Positions 7,500-8,840 of a DNA stretch of 8,840 nt are shown here, piece after piece. Location of the stretch: positions 1-8,840 of the forward strand of contig DASRPK010000022.1 in the NCBI GenBank assembly GCA_035646395.1, read 5' to 3'. This stretch comes from JABWBJ01 sp035646395 (GTDB lineage: Bacteria > Gemmatimonadota > Gemmatimonadetes > Gemmatimonadales > Gemmatimonadaceae). Made by a program: the position numbers and the translations under genes. Below the pieces are notes generated by a model that saw nothing but the letters and a program-made list of their open reading frames with translations, was not told the origin of the DNA and made no database searches. Within the stretch, counting starts at the first letter, position 1. The number at the start of each line of letters is the position of its first letter.

Positions 7500-7527
7500 G
7501 CGCTTTGCGCTTTGCGCTTTGTGCTTC
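7500..7527. repeat. 7-bp tandem array, GCGCTTT x3 plus a degenerate fourth unit
   Basis: The plus strand has GCGCTTT at 7500-7506, 7507-7513 and 7514-7520, then the degenerate GTGCTTC at 7521-7527. On the transcript strand the unit is AAAGCGC. It lies in the HIT-mutS2 spacer, starting about 10 bases after the HIT stop. It is shorter than the octamer array after rsmD but similar in placement and in sharing AAGCG. Function is unknown; slipped-strand expansion is the simple explanation. Confidence 0.75.
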
Positions 7528-7537
7528 CCAACGAAGC
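7523..7537 (-). other. Small hairpin directly after the HIT stop codon
   Basis: On the minus strand GCTTC, loop GTTGG, GAAGC forms a perfect 5-bp stem with a 5-base loop, beginning at the base after the HIT stop codon. No T-run follows; instead the heptamer array does, and the 3' arm overlaps its degenerate unit. It is too weak for a convincing terminator and may only affect mRNA stability, or be chance. Confidence 0.35.
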
Positions 7538-7879
7538 TCATCCAGGCGGCCACGTCATACGGCGGCCACCGAGCACGTGGACGTGCAGGTGAAACACCGT
7601 CTGTCCGCCACCCGCGTTCGTGTTGATCACGGTCCGGTACCCCGCTTCGACGAGCTTCTCCGCGCGGGCAATCTCTGCCGCCGCCATCATCAGGTTTCCG
7701 ATGAGTAGCGGATCGCTGACCTCGTCGAGTGTCGAGACGTGTTGTCGCGGAATGACGAGGATATGCGTCGGCGCCTGCGGGCCGATGTCACGGAACGCAA
7801 CGCAATGTTCGTCCTCATAAACGACGGTCGCCGGGATCTCACGATGGACGATCCGGCAGAAGAGGCAGTCAGCCGACAT
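7538..7879 (-). CDS. HIT-family nucleotide hydrolase (HinT-like)
   Basis: This 113-residue protein belongs to the histidine-triad HIT family, HinT branch, which typically hydrolyses nucleoside phosphoramidates and AMP-linked compounds through a nucleotidyl-histidine intermediate. The triad is H97-L-H99-V-H101 followed by VLGGRR, with H99 as the expected nucleophile. C5 and C8 near the N-terminus (CLFC) match HIT proteins that bind zinc. The N-terminus MSADCLFCRIVHREIP is typical, and I chose ATG 7879 for this reason. A longer reading from 7918 adds 13 residues without family similarity and lacks a ribosome site, whereas AGGA lies 11 bases before 7879. The chosen start overlaps the end of rsmE by 11 bp, consistent with translational coupling. 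The physiological substrate cannot be told from the sequence. Confidence 0.93.
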   Translation of the reverse strand: MSADCLFCRIVHREIPATVVYEDEHCVAFRDIGPQAPTHILVIPRQHVSTLDEVSDPLLIGNLMMAAAEIARAEKLVEAGYRTVINTNAGGGQTVFHLHVHVLGGRRMTWPPG

Positions 7880-8627
7880 CGGCAGCACCGTCCTGATGGT
7901 AGAGGAGTCCTCGTGCAATCGCGGCGCCTGCGGCCCCGGCTGTCTCGAAGCGAAGGATGCCGGGACCTAACGACACGGCGATGAATCCGGCGTCAGCCAA
8001 TTCCGCTTTTTCGGCGTCTTCCAGCCCACCTTCCGGTCCAAGCGCGAGGGTCACAGGTGCTTTCACCGGCACGCCGAAGACTGGTGGTGCGTTCGGATCG
8101 AGGAGAAGCCGCGTGCCGCCGGCGGGTACTGCGGATAGCGCCCGTGCAAGCGGAGCGTCCGGATAAATCTGGGGGAGGTGTGCGCCACCAGACTGTTCCA
8201 GGGCGGAGATCATTCGGGCCCTCACCTTCGCACTGAACACCGGCCCTTCCCCGCGTGGCTGAACGCTGCGCGAGCGTCGCCACATCACCGGACGCCAACT
8301 CGTCACACCGACCTCAGCTCCTTTCTCGGCGAGCCACAGCATGCGATCTCGGTCCGCGACTGGCACCATCAGGTGGACTTCGGGCAGCACTGGCAGTTCC
8401 TCGACTTCACCAATCTCCACGGTCACGCTGTCCTTTGACTCGCGCACCACCATACCCGTAGCGCGCCGACCTGCGCCATCCACGAGCGCGATGGTTGTGC
8501 CCGTTCCAAATCGCCGGGCACGAAGGTGCCGCGCCGCGTTTTCGCCGAGGGAAACCTGGGCCCTCGGCTCCAGCGGCTCCTCGGTCATGAAAAATGTCGC
8601 TAGTGGTGCTGTGCGAGTGCGCTCCAC
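7869..8627 (-). CDS. rsmE: 16S rRNA (uracil(1498)-N3)-methyltransferase RsmE
   Basis: This protein of about 252 residues is RsmE, a SPOUT-class enzyme that methylates U1498 of 16S rRNA with S-adenosylmethionine. The N-terminal PUA-like part starts with TFF at 11-13, the counterpart of the RFF that opens most RsmE proteins. The SPOUT part shows WLAEKGAEVGV at 98-108, EQSGG at 144-148, LGPEGG at 196-201 and LGPGILRFETA at 220-230. In the last motif the usual R (LGPRILRTETA) is G and T is F, a mild departure. Translation probably starts at GTG 8627, because AGGAGG lies four bases upstream. GTG 8630 is the alternative and would sit almost on the ribosome site. The internal ATG at 8588 would delete the conserved FF and is rejected. 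The gene overlaps prmA by about 28 bp; rsmE following prmA is common in bacteria. Confidence 0.94.
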   Translation of the reverse strand: MERTRTAPLATFFMTEEPLEPRAQVSLGENAARHLRARRFGTGTTIALVDGAGRRATGMVVRESKDSVTVEIGEVEELPVLPEVHLMVPVADRDRMLWLAEKGAEVGVTSWRPVMWRRSRSVQPRGEGPVFSAKVRARMISALEQSGGAHLPQIYPDAPLARALSAVPAGGTRLLLDPNAPPVFGVPVKAPVTLALGPEGGLEDAEKAELADAGFIAVSLGPGILRFETAGAAGAAIARGLLYHQDGAADVG

Positions 8628-8840
8628 CACTCCTCCTCGACGTGCGTACGGCGCAGCTGCCAGTCATTGTCGCGCAAGGCATCGACCACCACACGGTGTT
8701 CGCTCTCCAGAATCCCTGCCAGAACCGCAAATCCTCCGGGCGCGACCGTCTCACTCATCAGGGGCAGCAGCTCGACTATGGCCGACGAAATGATGTTGGC
8801 CGTAATGACGTCGGCGGGGGCGACCAATGGAAGCAGGAGA
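8600..8840 (-). CDS. prmA: Ribosomal protein L11 methyltransferase PrmA, C-terminal part
   Basis: The open frame enters from the right edge and ends with TGA at 8602-8600, giving about 79 visible residues of the C-terminus. It contains DVITANIISSAIVELLP, which matches the PrmA DLVVANILA-type motif including the conserved N-I/L, followed by VAPGGFAVLAGIL, the late strand region of a class I SAM methyltransferase. The ending with EEEWWSALAQHH resembles the EWV-type tail of the family. PrmA trimethylates ribosomal protein L11. The SAM-binding motif I lies outside the window, so integrity of the whole gene cannot be judged. TTG 8827 is only an internal codon, not the start. It is the most upstream gene seen, followed with overlap by rsmE. 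Confidence 0.88.
   Translation of the reverse strand, partial: LLLPLVAPADVITANIISSAIVELLPLMSETVAPGGFAVLAGILESEHRVVVDALRDNDWQLRRTHVEEEWWSALAQHH
8632..8637 (-). promoter_or_regulatory. Ribosome binding site of rsmE, inside the end of prmA
   Basis: The minus strand has AGGAGG within GAGGAGGA, four bases before GTG 8627 and one base before GTG 8630. It lies within prmA codons for EEE, so the same bases serve both genes. The spacing favours 8627 as the rsmE start. Confidence 0.65.

Noticed and set aside
7880..7918. Longer start for the HIT protein at 7918
   Set aside because: It adds 13 residues without family similarity, has no ribosome site and deepens the overlap with rsmE; the conserved N-terminus begins at 7879.
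5418..7970. Rare TTA leucine codons, three of them within a CGTTAGG context (about 5420, 6155 and 7968)
   Set aside because: Only about six TTA codons were seen, and several are in other contexts (recJ near 1589, zinc-ribbon gene near 3196, mutS2 near 6938); too few to claim regulation or a motif.

Overview
The window is GC-rich bacterial chromosome, and every convincing gene lies on the minus strand. Reading right to left along the transcript, the order is prmA (C-terminal part only, cut by the right edge), rsmE, a HIT-family hydrolase, mutS2, dnaG, a coiled-coil C4 zinc-ribbon protein, recJ and rsmD. The protein sequences and this combination (rsmE, HIT, mutS2 and dnaG directly linked) suggest a Gemmatimonadota-type organism. 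That placement comes from memory of gene order and protein character, not from a search, and another GC-rich phylum such as Acidobacteriota is possible.

Layout: the genes are packed as a probable operon. prmA/rsmE overlap by about 28 bp, rsmE/HIT by 11 bp and mutS2/dnaG by 4 bp; recJ and rsmD are 1 bp apart and dnaG and the zinc-ribbon gene 30 bp apart. Four of the seven complete genes start with GTG. Only three spacers exist: 85 bp between HIT and mutS2 (7453-7537), 155 bp between the zinc-ribbon gene and recJ (2403-2557), and at least 127 bp after rsmD (1-127). No stretch over 300 bases lacks a gene. No strong sigma-70-type promoter or classical hairpin-plus-T-run terminator is evident, so the main promoter probably lies upstream of prmA, outside the window.

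Function: the cluster mixes modification of the translation machinery (PrmA methylates ribosomal protein L11, RsmE and RsmD methylate 16S rRNA) with DNA replication and repair (DnaG primase, RecJ 5'-3' single-strand exonuclease, MutS2 ATPase/Smr protein), plus a HIT nucleotide hydrolase and a zinc-ribbon protein of uncertain role. All are recognisable housekeeping families with key residues mostly intact, so I see no new defence or mobile system.

The unexplained structure is in the spacers. After rsmD there is a strictly phased array of twelve 8-bp units, each with a GGG tract on the transcript strand, which fits a G-quadruplex pattern. After the HIT gene there is a shorter 7-bp tandem array beside a small stop-proximal hairpin. 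Between the zinc-ribbon gene and recJ there are a 14-bp inverted repeat with one mismatch and a 9-bp direct repeat spaced 21 bp apart. These are the parts worth a second look.
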